Below, piece after piece: positions 7,698 through 15,979 of a stretch of 64,000 nucleotides of DNA. The DNA lies in assembly GCF_006335015.1 (NCBI RefSeq), contig NZ_VDGT01000010.1:124001-188000 (forward strand), in the 5' to 3' direction. This stretch comes from Streptomyces sedi (lineage in GTDB: Bacteria > Actinomycetota > Actinomycetes > Streptomycetales > Streptomycetaceae). The notes under the pieces were generated by a model. It was not told the origin of the DNA and did no database searches. It saw only the letters and a list, made by a program, of their open reading frames with translations. Each line of letters opens with the position of its first letter. The stretch's first letter is position 1. The translations under genes were made by a program, and so were the position numbers.

Positions 7698-8623
7698 GCG
7701 CGGGGGATCAACCGGCGGTCGAGGCGGTCGGCCTGGTCAAGCGGTACGGGGAACGGATCGCCGTCGACGGCCTCGATCTCACCGTTCCCGCCCACTCGGT
7801 CACGGCGGTGCTGGGGCCCAACGGCGCCGGCAAGACCACCACCATCGAGGCGTGCGAGGGCTACCGCCGGGTGGACGCCGGCCGGCTGCGGGTACTGGGA
7901 CTCGACCCGGCCGTGGACGGCGAGAAGCTGCGCTCACGAATCGGTGTGATGTTGCAGGAGGGGGGCGTGTATCCCGGCGCGCGCGCCGGGGAGATGCTCC
8001 GGCACATGGCGAGCCTCTACGCACACCCTCTCGACGTGGACGCGCTCGGCGAGCGCCTGGGCCTCGGCTCCTGCGGCCGAACCCCCTACCGCCGCCTCTC
8101 CGGCGGCCAGCGGCAGCGGCTGGCGCTGGCGATGGCCGTGGTCGGCCGGCCAGAGCTGGTCTTCCTGGACGAGCCGACGGCCGGGCTCGACCCGCAGGCC
8201 CGGCAGGCGGCCTGGGAGCTGGTGCGCGAGCTGCGGGCGGACGGGGTCACCGTGGTGCTCAGCACCCATCTGATGGACGAGGCCGAGGAGTTGGCGGACC
8301 GGGTGGCCATCCTGGACGGCGGCCGGGTGATCGCCGACGGCACCCCCGCCGAGCTGTGCCGGGGCGGCGCGGGGGACGTGCTGCGCTTCGCCGGCCGCCC
8401 GGGGCTGGACCTCGCCTCGCTCCGCGCGGCGCTGCCGGCGGACAGCGAGGTCAGCGAGCCGACGCCGGGCAGCTACCGGATCACCGGCGACGTGGGGCCG
8501 AGGCTGCTGGCCACGGTCACCGCCTGGTGCGCCCAGCACGGGGTGCTGGCCGACCGGATCACCACCAGGCGTCACACGCTGGAGGACGTCTTCCTGGAAC
8601 TGACGGGCAGGGAGCTCCGCTGA
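7691..8623 (+). CDS. ABC exporter ATP-binding protein
   Basis: A 310-residue ABC ATPase of the multidrug/antibiotic-export (DrrA/CcmA-like) type. Walker A is G-P-N-G-A-G-K-T-T at 42-50, the signature L-S-G-G-Q-R-Q-R-L is near 137, Walker B is L-V-F-L-D-E-P-T-A-G-L-D, and the H-loop is S-T-H-L-M-D-E-A. The last 100 residues form the regulatory extension usual in this group. A -10-like TAGACT ends 6 nt before the ATG, suggesting a leaderless mRNA. The stop overlaps the permease ATG by one base, so the two genes form one exporter. Substrate unknown. Confidence 0.92.
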   Translation: MRSAGDQPAVEAVGLVKRYGERIAVDGLDLTVPAHSVTAVLGPNGAGKTTTIEACEGYRRVDAGRLRVLGLDPAVDGEKLRSRIGVMLQEGGVYPGARAGEMLRHMASLYAHPLDVDALGERLGLGSCGRTPYRRLSGGQRQRLALAMAVVGRPELVFLDEPTAGLDPQARQAAWELVRELRADGVTVVLSTHLMDEAEELADRVAILDGGRVIADGTPAELCRGGAGDVLRFAGRPGLDLASLRAALPADSEVSEPTPGSYRITGDVGPRLLATVTAWCAQHGVLADRITTRRHTLEDVFLELTGRELR

Positions 8624-9396
8624 TGGCCACCACGACCGGACACCACTCCCCCGCCCCCGGCGCCGCGCCCTACCCGCGGATGATCCTGGCGCAGACCGCG
8701 CTGGAGACGCGGATGCTGCTGCGGCACGGGGAGCAGCTGCTGCTCACGGTGATCATCCCGACGCTGCTGCTGGTGCTCTTCAGCACCGTCGACCTGATCG
8801 ACACCGGCCCCGGCGAGCGGGTCGACTTCCTCACCCCCGGGGTGCTGGCCCTGGCGGTGCTGTCGACGGCGTTCACCGGGCAGGCCATCGCCACCGGGTA
8901 CGAGCGGCGTTACGGCGTGCTCAAGCGGCTGGGCGTCTCACCGCTGCCGCGGTGGGCACTGCTGTTGGGGAAGACGGGCGCGGTGCTGGTCACGCTGGTG
9001 CTCCAGACGGTGCTGCTGGTCGCGGTGGCGCTGGCGCTCGGCTGGTCGCCCCGGGGGAACCCGCTGGCCGTGGTCGGGCTGATGCTGCTGGGCACCGCGG
9101 CGCTGTCGGGGCTCGGGCTGCTGATGGCGGGGACGCTGCGGGCGGAGGCGACGCTGGCCGCCGCCAACCTGCTCTTCGTGCTGCTGGTGCTCTTCGGCGG
9201 GGTGGTGGTGCCGCTGGAGGAGTATCCGGGGGCGCTGCGCACCGTGCTGGAGCTGCTGCCGGTGCCGGCGCTCGCCGAGGGGCTGCGCGAGGTGCTGCGG
9301 GAGGGCGGCTGGCCGGCGCTCCGGGACGTGGCGGTGCTGGCCGGCTGGTCGGCCGCCGGGCTCGGCCTGGCGGCGCGCTTCTTCCGCTGGGAGTGA
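8623..9396 (+). CDS. ABC-2 type exporter permease
   Basis: A 257-residue integral membrane protein of the ABC-2 family. It has about six hydrophobic segments, beginning with L-L-L-T-V-I-I-P-T-L-L-L-V-L near residue 45, and a family-typical segment V-L-F-G-G-V-V-V-P-L-E-E-Y-P before the last helices. TGATG overlap with the upstream ATPase shows translational coupling. The downstream neighbour is heme A synthase, but no sequence evidence links this exporter to heme. Confidence 0.9.
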   Translation: MATTTGHHSPAPGAAPYPRMILAQTALETRMLLRHGEQLLLTVIIPTLLLVLFSTVDLIDTGPGERVDFLTPGVLALAVLSTAFTGQAIATGYERRYGVLKRLGVSPLPRWALLLGKTGAVLVTLVLQTVLLVAVALALGWSPRGNPLAVVGLMLLGTAALSGLGLLMAGTLRAEATLAAANLLFVLLVLFGGVVVPLEEYPGALRTVLELLPVPALAEGLREVLREGGWPALRDVAVLAGWSAAGLGLAARFFRWE

Positions 9397-9428
9397 CCCG
9401 CTCCGTCGGCAGTGGCCCGTCAGCCGGG

Positions 9429-9446
9429 CCCCCGTGGCACCGGGGG
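9429..9446 (+). terminator. Hairpin after the ABC exporter operon
   Basis: CCCCCG-TGGCAC-CGGGGG forms a 6-bp GC stem 33 nt after the permease stop. There is no T-run, as is common in Streptomyces. It would separate the exporter operon from ctaA. Confidence 0.45.
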
Positions 9447-9491
9447 TGGGGCTCGTGAATCCACGCACAAGCGGGGGCCTACGATGAGCGG

Positions 9492-10478
9492 GTGCTCAAG
9501 GAAGTCGTGCGAAACCCCCTCGCCTTTGTCGCCGCCCGCTGGACGCCCCGGCCGGAGACCGTCCGCCGCGCGGCGCTGGCCGCCCTGGTGATGAGCGTCG
9601 TCATCGTGGTGAGCGGGGGCGCGGTCCGGCTGACCGGCTCCGGCCTCGGCTGCGACACCTGGCCCAAGTGCAGCGACGACAGCCTGGTGGCGACCTCCGA
9701 GATGGGCTTCCACGGCGCCATAGAGTTCGGCAACCGGATGATGACCTATGTGGTCTGCGCCGCCGTCGGCTGGTTCATCGTCGCCGCCAGGTCGGCGAAG
9801 CCCCGGCGCCGCTCGCTGACCAGGCTGGGGTGGGCGCAGTTCTGGGTGGTGGCGTCGAACGGCGTGATCGGCGGCATCACCGTGCTGACCGAGCTGAACC
9901 CCTTCATCGTCGCGGGCCACTTCCTCGCCGCCACCGCGCTGGTCACCGTCACCACGCTCAGCTGGGTGCGGGCCCGCGAGGGCGACGGGCCGCCCCGGCC
10001 GCTGGTGGGGCCCCCCGTGCGGCGCGCCGTCGCCGCGCTGACGGTGCTGTCGGCCGCGCTGGTCGTCGTCGGCACCGCGGTCACCGGCTCCGGCAAGCAC
10101 GCGGGCGACGAGAGCGACATCGAGCGGATGCCGTTCGACTGGGAGACCATCACGCGGGTGCACTCGGCCCTGGCGTGGGTCGTGGTGCTCGGCGCCCTCG
10201 CGATCTGGCTCGGGCTGCGCATGATGGACGCCCCGCCGGCGGTGCTGGGCAGGGCACGCGACCTGGTGCTGGTGCTGCTGGCGCAGGGCGCGATCGGCTA
10301 TGTGCAGTACGCCCTCGACGAGCCCGAACTCCTCGTGGCCTTCCACCTGCTGGGCGCGACCCTGGTGTGGATCAGCGTGCTGCGGCTGCTGCTGGCCACC
10401 CGCGAGCGGGCCGAGACCGAGCCGTCCGACGAGGAGCCCACCGCGCCCGAGCCCGCCCCGCTGGCCACGGCCTCCTGA
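9492..10478 (+). CDS. ctaA: Heme A synthase (CtaA/COX15 family)
   Basis: A 328-residue multi-pass membrane protein that oxidises the C8 methyl of heme O to give heme A for aa3-type cytochrome oxidase. Eight hydrophobic segments are visible. The extracytoplasmic Cys pair C54 and C60 (G-C-D-T-W-P-K-C) and the conserved histidine in M-G-F-H-G-A-I-E-F-G-N-R are as in CtaA. The GTG at 9492 lies 6 nt after TACGAT, a -10-like hexamer, so it is probably leaderless. The partner enzyme ctaB is convergent, 0.9 kb away. The acidic/Pro-rich C-terminus is unremarkable. Confidence 0.93.
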   Translation: MLKEVVRNPLAFVAARWTPRPETVRRAALAALVMSVVIVVSGGAVRLTGSGLGCDTWPKCSDDSLVATSEMGFHGAIEFGNRMMTYVVCAAVGWFIVAARSAKPRRRSLTRLGWAQFWVVASNGVIGGITVLTELNPFIVAGHFLAATALVTVTTLSWVRAREGDGPPRPLVGPPVRRAVAALTVLSAALVVVGTAVTGSGKHAGDESDIERMPFDWETITRVHSALAWVVVLGALAIWLGLRMMDAPPAVLGRARDLVLVLLAQGAIGYVQYALDEPELLVAFHLLGATLVWISVLRLLLATRERAETEPSDEEPTAPEPAPLATAS

Positions 10479-10517
10479 CCCGAACGGGGCCCGGCGGACC
10501 CTCCGGCGGCCGGCCGG

Positions 10518-10868
10518 CTACTCGGCCGCCGGGCCGGATATGCGCAGCCGGTTCCCCGACGGGTCGGTCAGCTCCAGCTCCCGTCCCCAGGGCTGGACCC
10601 GCGGGGTGACCCCGAACTCCTCGGCCACCGCGTCCAGATCGGCCAGCCGCAGGTAGACCAGCCCGCCGGCCGGCGCGTCCCCCTCGTGCTCGGAGAGGAA
10701 GAGCCGCAACGGTCCCCTGCCCACCTCGGCGAAGGCCGGGAAGCCCGGCTCGAAGCGGTGCTCCCAGCACAGTCCGAAGCCGAGGCGGAGATACCACCCG
10801 AGCACGGCGGCCAGCTCCCTGACCCTCAGGACGGGGACGGCCTGCTCGGCGGCGACGTTCTTCTTCAT
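10518..10868 (-). CDS. VOC-fold (glyoxalase/bleomycin-resistance family) protein, damage-promoter controlled
   Basis: A 116-residue single-domain vicinal-oxygen-chelate protein. It starts M-K-K-N and shows the family's beta-alpha-beta pattern, with the closing motif E-L-T-D-P-S-G-N-R-L-R-I near the C-terminus. Such proteins are often drug-binding resistance proteins (bleomycin type) or lyases; the ligand is unknown. The ATG at 10868 is chosen over the in-frame ATG at 10886 because it sits exactly 7 nt after the -10 of a RecA-independent damage promoter, giving a leaderless mRNA, and neither ATG has a ribosome-binding site. Confidence 0.85.
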   Translation of the reverse strand: MKKNVAAEQAVPVLRVRELAAVLGWYLRLGFGLCWEHRFEPGFPAFAEVGRGPLRLFLSEHEGDAPAGGLVYLRLADLDAVAEEFGVTPRVQPWGRELELTDPSGNRLRISGPAAE

Positions 10869-10871
10869 GCG

Positions 10872-10889
10872 GGCATGGTGCACCATGCC
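10872..10889. promoter_or_regulatory. 18-bp perfect palindrome over the VOC gene promoter
   Basis: GGCATGGTGCACCATGCC is a perfect 18-bp palindrome. It covers the spacer and -10 of the promoter at 10875-10897 and ends 4 nt before the VOC start codon, where a dimeric repressor would block transcription. Confidence 0.6.
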
Positions 10890-10897
10890 ACTGACAG
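10875..10897 (-). promoter_or_regulatory. PafBC-type damage promoter of the VOC gene
   Basis: Minus-strand CTGTCAGTG (10897-10889), 8-nt spacer, CACCAT (10880-10875), then 7 nt to the ATG. The upstream element is a full match to tTGTCRgtg. The -10 keeps only the A and final T of TAnnnT. Confidence 0.6.
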
Positions 10898-10914
10898 TCG
10901 GCCGGAGCCGCAGG

Positions 10915-11334
10915 TCAGGCGGCCTTCGCCGAACTTCCGGCGGTGGTCGGCCCGTTCGCCCCGCCGCCCTCGGCGGCCCCGCCGATGCCCAGGCCCGCCA
11001 TCCGCGACCACTCGTAGGGTCCGGTGCGCACCCGGGCGGCCAACTCGCCGTCGAAGGAGTCCCGCAGCGTGACGCCGGCCCGCTCGGCGGCCCTGGCGAG
11101 GATGTCCCTGCCGGGCGCCACCTGGTCGCCGAGAGTCCCGTCCTCGCCGACCAGCACCAGCCGGTAGCCGCGCTCCCCGAGGTAACTGATCTGGCCCTCG
11201 GTGCCGGCCCCGTGGCGCGCGACGAAGCCGCGCAGCCGGCGGGTCACCCGCGCCGTGCGGCGTTCGGTCGCGCGGTCGGTGACGACCTCGTCGGGGACCG
11301 AAGCGTTCTCGGCGTTCTCCGCAGTGTCAGTCAT
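10915..11334 (-). CDS. Conserved hypothetical protein
   Basis: A 139-residue soluble protein whose family I do not recognise. It has an acidic N-terminus, a basic segment T-A-R-V-T-R-R-L-R-G-F near residue 35, a middle region I-S-Y-L-G-E-R-G-Y-R-L-V-L-V-G-E-D-G with alternating hydrophobic residues, and a low-complexity Gly/Ala tail. No signal peptide or membrane segment is visible. The ATG at 11334 lies exactly 7 nt after TAGCAT, a -10-like hexamer, suggesting a leaderless mRNA. It lies between the VOC gene and ctaB, transcribed in the same direction. Confidence 0.75.
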   Translation of the reverse strand: MTDTAENAENASVPDEVVTDRATERRTARVTRRLRGFVARHGAGTEGQISYLGERGYRLVLVGEDGTLGDQVAPGRDILARAAERAGVTLRDSFDGELAARVRTGPYEWSRMAGLGIGGAAEGGGANGPTTAGSSAKAA

Positions 11335-11396
11335 GGCCCGTATGCTACGCGCCAGTAGCACACGGGGGCCGTGGGGACCTTCGATCCGGCGCCGGC

Positions 11397-12338
11397 TCAG
11401 CGCAGGAACGGGTCGATGGCGACCGCGAGGAAGAGCAGCGAGACGTAGGTGATGGACCAGTGGAAGAGCCGCATCTCCTTGAGCTTCGCGCCCGTGACGC
11501 CGGCCCGGGCGCGGGCGTGCAGCGCGTGCGCCTCCCAGAGCCACCAGCCGCCGGCCACCACCGCGACCACGGGGTAGAACCAGCCGGTGTACCCCATCGG
11601 CCACAGCAGCAGCGAGACGCCGACCATCACCCAGCTGTAGAGGACGATCTGCCGCGCCACCGCGCGGTTGCCCGCGACGACCGGCAGCATCGGCACGCCG
11701 ACCCGGGCGTAGTCCTCCTTGACCTTCATGGACAGCGGCCAGTAGTGCGGCGGCGTCCAGAAGAACATCACGAGGAAGAGGATCACGGCCGCCCAGGAGA
11801 GCTCGCCGGTCACCGAGGACCATCCGATGAGCACCGGCATACAGCCGGCGATGCCGCCCCAGACGATGTTCTGCTTGGTCCGCCGCTTCAGCAGCATCGT
11901 GTAGACCAGCACGTAGAAGAGGAGCGCGCCCAACGCGAGCCACGCGGAGAACCAGTTGACCGTCCAGCCGAGCCAGGCCGTGGAGACCACGGCCAGCACG
12001 AGGCCGAAGGTCAGGCACTCGGCGGGCGAGACGACCCCGGTCACCAGCGGGCGGTTGCGGGTCCGCTCCATCAGCGCGTCGATGTCCCGGTCGAACCACA
12101 TGTTCAGCGCGTTGGCGCCACCCGCCGACAGATAGCCGCCGACGCAGGTGGCCAGGACCAGCCACAGGTCGGGCACGTCCTGCGCCGCGAGGAACATCAC
12201 CGGCACCGTGGTGATCAGCAGCAGCTCGATGATGCGCGGCTTCGTCAGCGCGATGAACGCCTTGACCCGGTCTCCCGTGGACCAATGGTCGGAGCCCGAA
12301 TCGGACCCTGCCACAGGGCGGGAATCAACGGCCGTCAC
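11397..12338 (-). CDS. ctaB: Heme O synthase, protoheme IX farnesyltransferase
   Basis: A 313-residue UbiA-family membrane prenyltransferase that adds farnesyl to heme B, giving heme O for cytochrome oxidase. The first Asp-rich motif is N-M-W-F-D-R-D-I-D-A-L-M-E-R-T and the second conserved loop includes Y-W-P-L-S-M-K-V-K-E-D-Y. About nine hydrophobic segments are present. The GTG at 12338 is preceded by AGAGG at a 6-7 nt spacing. Another in-frame GTG lies two codons upstream at 12344. Its product is the substrate of CtaA, encoded nearby. Confidence 0.94.
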   Translation of the reverse strand: MTAVDSRPVAGSDSGSDHWSTGDRVKAFIALTKPRIIELLLITTVPVMFLAAQDVPDLWLVLATCVGGYLSAGGANALNMWFDRDIDALMERTRNRPLVTGVVSPAECLTFGLVLAVVSTAWLGWTVNWFSAWLALGALLFYVLVYTMLLKRRTKQNIVWGGIAGCMPVLIGWSSVTGELSWAAVILFLVMFFWTPPHYWPLSMKVKEDYARVGVPMLPVVAGNRAVARQIVLYSWVMVGVSLLLWPMGYTGWFYPVVAVVAGGWWLWEAHALHARARAGVTGAKLKEMRLFHWSITYVSLLFLAVAIDPFLR

Positions 12339-12738
12339 GGGCACCTCTGGATGTGTGACATCAGCGATCGAAGAGCGTCCGTCCACCCGTGGGGGCGGAG
12401 GGAGCCTGGGGCGTGTTGGGCGGGCCCCGGCCGACGTTCCGCCGGTGGACGAGGTCCGCACATACGCCGTCACTTTAGTCGCCCTGGTCCGCCGGCCCGC
12501 CCCGGGGGTGCCGTGTTGGCGCACCGACCGCCGATCGGGCCCGGAGCGGGACCCGCGGGAGGGGCCGGGCGCACGGCCGGCCGGAGCGGAGGCGCCGGCG
12601 CCGAACCAACCGCCAGCGCCCAGGGAACGGCGCGTTGGCCAGAGGTAGGCTCGACCCGGCCGGGTGAACCGCAGCCGCCGCCGGCGGGGACCGCGGAATC
12701 ACCCGCCACGCACCGCCGGAGAGGAGCCCTGACGCAGG
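12339..12738. other. 400-bp divergent intergenic region between ctaB and tkt
   Basis: No convincing gene was found. The region holds the promoters of two divergent units. On the plus strand TAGGCT (12646-12651) is a good -10 candidate for tkt. For ctaB the only A/T-rich spot is at about 12465-12480. An 8-bp inverted repeat (CGTCCACC at 12380-12387, GGTGGACG at 12444-12451) lies in the probable ctaB leader. Confidence 0.55.
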
Positions 12739-14817
12739 GTGAGCAGCAAGCCGACGACCTCAGACCTCGACTGGACCGAACTGGACCAACGGGCCGTTGA
12801 CACCGCCCGCGTCCTGGCCATGGACTCCGTGCAGAAGGTCGGCAACGGCCATCCCGGCACGGCCATGAGCCTGGCCCCCGCCGCCCATCTGCTCTTCCAG
12901 AAGCTGATGCGGCACGACCCGACCTCCCCCGACTGGGCCGGCAGGGACCGCTTCGTGCTGTCCGTCGGCCACTCAAGCCTGACCCTCTACATCCAGCTCT
13001 ACCTGGCGGGCTACGGCCTGGAGCTGGACGACCTCAAGTCCTTCCGCACCTGGGGCTCCCGCACCCCCGGCCACCCCGAGTACGGCCACACGGCCGGCGT
13101 CGAGACCACGACGGGCCCGCTCGGGCAGGGCGTGGCCAACGCGGTGGGCATGGCGATGGCCGCCCGTTACGAGCGGGGCCTCTTCGACCCGGAGGCCGAG
13201 CCGGGCACCTCCCCGTTCGACCACACCATCTGGGTCATCGCCGGCGACGGGGACCTCCAGGAGGGCGTCGCCGCCGAGGCCGCCTCGCTCGCCGGGCACC
13301 AGCGCCTGGGGAACCTGGTGCTGCTCTACGACGACAACCACATCTCCATCGAGGGCGACACCCAGACCGCGTTCTCCGAGGACGTGCTGGCCCGCTTCGA
13401 GTCCTACGGCTGGGACGTGCGGAGGGTCGCGCCGCGGGAGAGCGGCGACCTGGACCCGGCCGCGCTGCACGAGGCGTTCCAGGGCGCGCGGGCGGTCACG
13501 GACAGGCCGTCGATCATCGCGGCCCGTTCGATCATCGCCTGGCCGGCGCCGCACGCGCAGAACACGGAGGCCGCGCACGGCTCCGCGCTCGGCGCCGAGG
13601 AGGTCGCCGCCACCAAGCGGGTGCTGGGCTTCGACCCGGAGGCCGACTTCGCCGTCGCGCCCGAGGTGCTGGCGCACTCCAGGGAGGCCGTGGAGCGCGG
13701 CCAGACGGCCCGCGCCGACTGGGAGAAGCGCCTCGTCGGATGGCGGGAGGCCAACCCGGAGCGGGCCGCCCTCTTCGACCGGGTGCGCGCCGGCGAGCTG
13801 CCGGACGGCTGGGAGAAGGCGCTGCCCGCGTTCGACGCCGGCGGCGAGGTCGCCACCCGCAAGGCCTCGGGTCAGGTCCTCAAGGCCCTGGGCGCGGTGC
13901 TGCCCGAGCTGTGGGGCGGCTCCGCCGACCTCGCCGGCTCGAACAACACCACGATCGACGCCTCCTCCTCCTTCCTCCCCGCGGGCAACCCGCTCGGCGA
14001 GGCCGACCCGTACGGCCGCACGGTGCACTTCGGCATCCGCGAGCACGCGATGGGCTCGGCGATGAACGGCGTGGCGCTGCACGGGAACACCCGGATCTAC
14101 GGCGGCACCTTCCTGGTCTTCTCCGACTACATGCGCCCCGCGGTGCGGCTGGCCGCCCTGATGCGGCTGCCGGTCACCTACGTCTGGACGCACGACTCGA
14201 TCGGCCTGGGCGAGGACGGCCCGACCCACCAGCCGGTCGAGCACCTCGCGGCGCTGCGCGCCATCCCCGGGCTGAACGTGGTCCGCCCCGCCGACGCCAA
14301 CGAGACCAGCATCGCCTGGCGGGAGATCCTGCGCCGGCACTCCTCGGCCCCCGCCCCCCACGGGCTGGCGCTGACCCGGCAGAACGTCCCGGTCTACGCG
14401 GCCAACGAGGACACCGCCAGGGGCGGCTACGTCCACACCGAGGCGGAGGGCGGCGCGGCCCGCGTCCTCCTGATCGGCACCGGCTCCGAGGTGCACCTGG
14501 CGCTCGCCGCCAGGGAGGCCCTCCAGGCCGAGGGGGTGCCCACTCGGGTGGTGTCGATGCCCTGCGCCGAGTGGTTCGAGGAGCAGGACCAGGCGTACCG
14601 GGATCATGTGCTGTTGCCCGAGGTGCACGCCAGGGTCGCGGTCGAGGCCGGCGTCGGTCTCTCCTGGCACCGTTACGTCGGTCAGGCGGGTCGGGTGGTC
14701 TCGCTGGAGCACTTCGGCGCTTCGGCCGACTACCGGACCCTCTACCGGGAGTTCGGCATCACCCCGGAGGCCGTCGCCCAGGCGGCGCGGGAATCCCTGT
14801 CCGCGGCCGAGCGCTGA
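12739..14817 (+). CDS. tkt: Transketolase
   Basis: A 692-residue thiamine-diphosphate enzyme that transfers C2 units between sugar phosphates in the non-oxidative pentose-phosphate pathway. The ThDP/Mg motif is G-D-G-D-L-Q-E-G-V followed about 25 residues later by D-D-N. The N-terminal G-N-G-H-P-G-T-A-M-S and the pyrimidine-domain segment I-R-E-H-A-M-G-S-A-M-N are typical. The GTG at 12739 follows GGAGAGGAG at about 10 nt. It is the first gene of tkt-tal-zwf-opcA-pgl. Confidence 0.96.
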   Translation: MSSKPTTSDLDWTELDQRAVDTARVLAMDSVQKVGNGHPGTAMSLAPAAHLLFQKLMRHDPTSPDWAGRDRFVLSVGHSSLTLYIQLYLAGYGLELDDLKSFRTWGSRTPGHPEYGHTAGVETTTGPLGQGVANAVGMAMAARYERGLFDPEAEPGTSPFDHTIWVIAGDGDLQEGVAAEAASLAGHQRLGNLVLLYDDNHISIEGDTQTAFSEDVLARFESYGWDVRRVAPRESGDLDPAALHEAFQGARAVTDRPSIIAARSIIAWPAPHAQNTEAAHGSALGAEEVAATKRVLGFDPEADFAVAPEVLAHSREAVERGQTARADWEKRLVGWREANPERAALFDRVRAGELPDGWEKALPAFDAGGEVATRKASGQVLKALGAVLPELWGGSADLAGSNNTTIDASSSFLPAGNPLGEADPYGRTVHFGIREHAMGSAMNGVALHGNTRIYGGTFLVFSDYMRPAVRLAALMRLPVTYVWTHDSIGLGEDGPTHQPVEHLAALRAIPGLNVVRPADANETSIAWREILRRHSSAPAPHGLALTRQNVPVYAANEDTARGGYVHTEAEGGAARVLLIGTGSEVHLALAAREALQAEGVPTRVVSMPCAEWFEEQDQAYRDHVLLPEVHARVAVEAGVGLSWHRYVGQAGRVVSLEHFGASADYRTLYREFGITPEAVAQAARESLSAAER

Positions 14818-14853
14818 CATCGACACACACGACAGCAGGAGACGCGAAATTCC

Positions 14854-15972
14854 ATGACCGACGCACTGAAGCGCCTCTCCGAGGAGGGCGTCGCGATCTG
14901 GCTGGACGACCTGTCCCGCAGGCGGATCTCGTCCGGCGACCTCGCCGAGCTGCTCGACCAGCAGCACGTGGTGGGGGTGACGACCAACCCGACGATCTTC
15001 CAGAAGGCCATCTCGCACGGGGACGGCTACGAGGAGCAGCTGGCCGACCTCGCGACCCGCCGCGTCACGGTTGAGGAGGCCGTGCGCATGATCACCACCG
15101 CCGACGTGCGGGACGCCGCCGACGTGCTGCGGCCGGTGCACGAGGCGACCGACGGCCAGGACGGCCGGGTCTCCATCGAGGTCGACCCGCGCCTGGCGCA
15201 CGACACCCGCGCGACCGTGGCCGAGGCCAAGCAGCTGGCCTGGCTGGTCGACCGGCCCAACACGTTCATCAAGATCCCGGCGACCAGGGCCGGGCTGCCC
15301 GCGATCACCGAGACCATCGCGCGCGGCATCAGCGTCAACGTCACGCTGATCTTCTCGCTGGAGCGCTACCGCGAGGTGATGGACGCCTACCAGAAGGGTC
15401 TGGAGCAGGCGAGGGCCAAGGGCCTGGAGCTGGACCAGATCTACTCGGTGGCGTCGTTCTTCGTCTCCCGGGTGGACACCGAGATCGACAAGCGCCTGAG
15501 CGCCGTCGGCACCCCCGAGGCCACCGCGCTGCGCGGCAAGGCGGCCGTGGCCAACGCCCGGCTCGCCTACCAGGCGTTCGAGGAGGTCGTCGCCGCCGAC
15601 CGCTGGCAGGCGCTGGAGCGCGCCGGGGCCAACGTGCAGCGCCCGCTGTGGGCCTCCACCGGCGTGAAGGACCCGGACTACCCGGACACCCTCTACGTCA
15701 CCGAGCTGGTCGCCCCCGGCACCGTCAACACCATGCCGGAGGACACCCTCAAGGCGACCGAGGACCACGGTGAGATCACCGGGAACACGGTCGCCGGCAC
15801 CTACGAGCAGGCGCGCGCCGACCTGGACGCGCTGGCCGGCGTCGGCGTCGACTACGACGACGTGGTGCGGGTGCTGGAGGACGAGGGCGTGGAGAAGTTC
15901 GAGAAGGCATGGATCGGTCTGCTGGAGTCCACCAAGGCGGAGCTGGAGCGCCTGGTGGGCGAGGAGGGTTGA
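14854..15972 (+). CDS. tal: Transaldolase
   Basis: A 372-residue transaldolase that transfers dihydroxyacetone units between sugar phosphates. The Schiff-base lysine is in T-F-I-K-I-P-A-T. The N-terminal G-V-T-T-N-P-T-I-F and the later block S-V-A-S-F-F-V-S-R-V-D-T are conserved, and the length matches the actinobacterial TalB-like group. A Shine-Dalgarno AGGAGA is 13 nt before the ATG. The gene starts 36 nt after tkt and ends 7 nt before zwf. Confidence 0.96.
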   Translation: MTDALKRLSEEGVAIWLDDLSRRRISSGDLAELLDQQHVVGVTTNPTIFQKAISHGDGYEEQLADLATRRVTVEEAVRMITTADVRDAADVLRPVHEATDGQDGRVSIEVDPRLAHDTRATVAEAKQLAWLVDRPNTFIKIPATRAGLPAITETIARGISVNVTLIFSLERYREVMDAYQKGLEQARAKGLELDQIYSVASFFVSRVDTEIDKRLSAVGTPEATALRGKAAVANARLAYQAFEEVVAADRWQALERAGANVQRPLWASTGVKDPDYPDTLYVTELVAPGTVNTMPEDTLKATEDHGEITGNTVAGTYEQARADLDALAGVGVDYDDVVRVLEDEGVEKFEKAWIGLLESTKAELERLVGEEG

Positions 15973-15979
15973 GCCGCCG

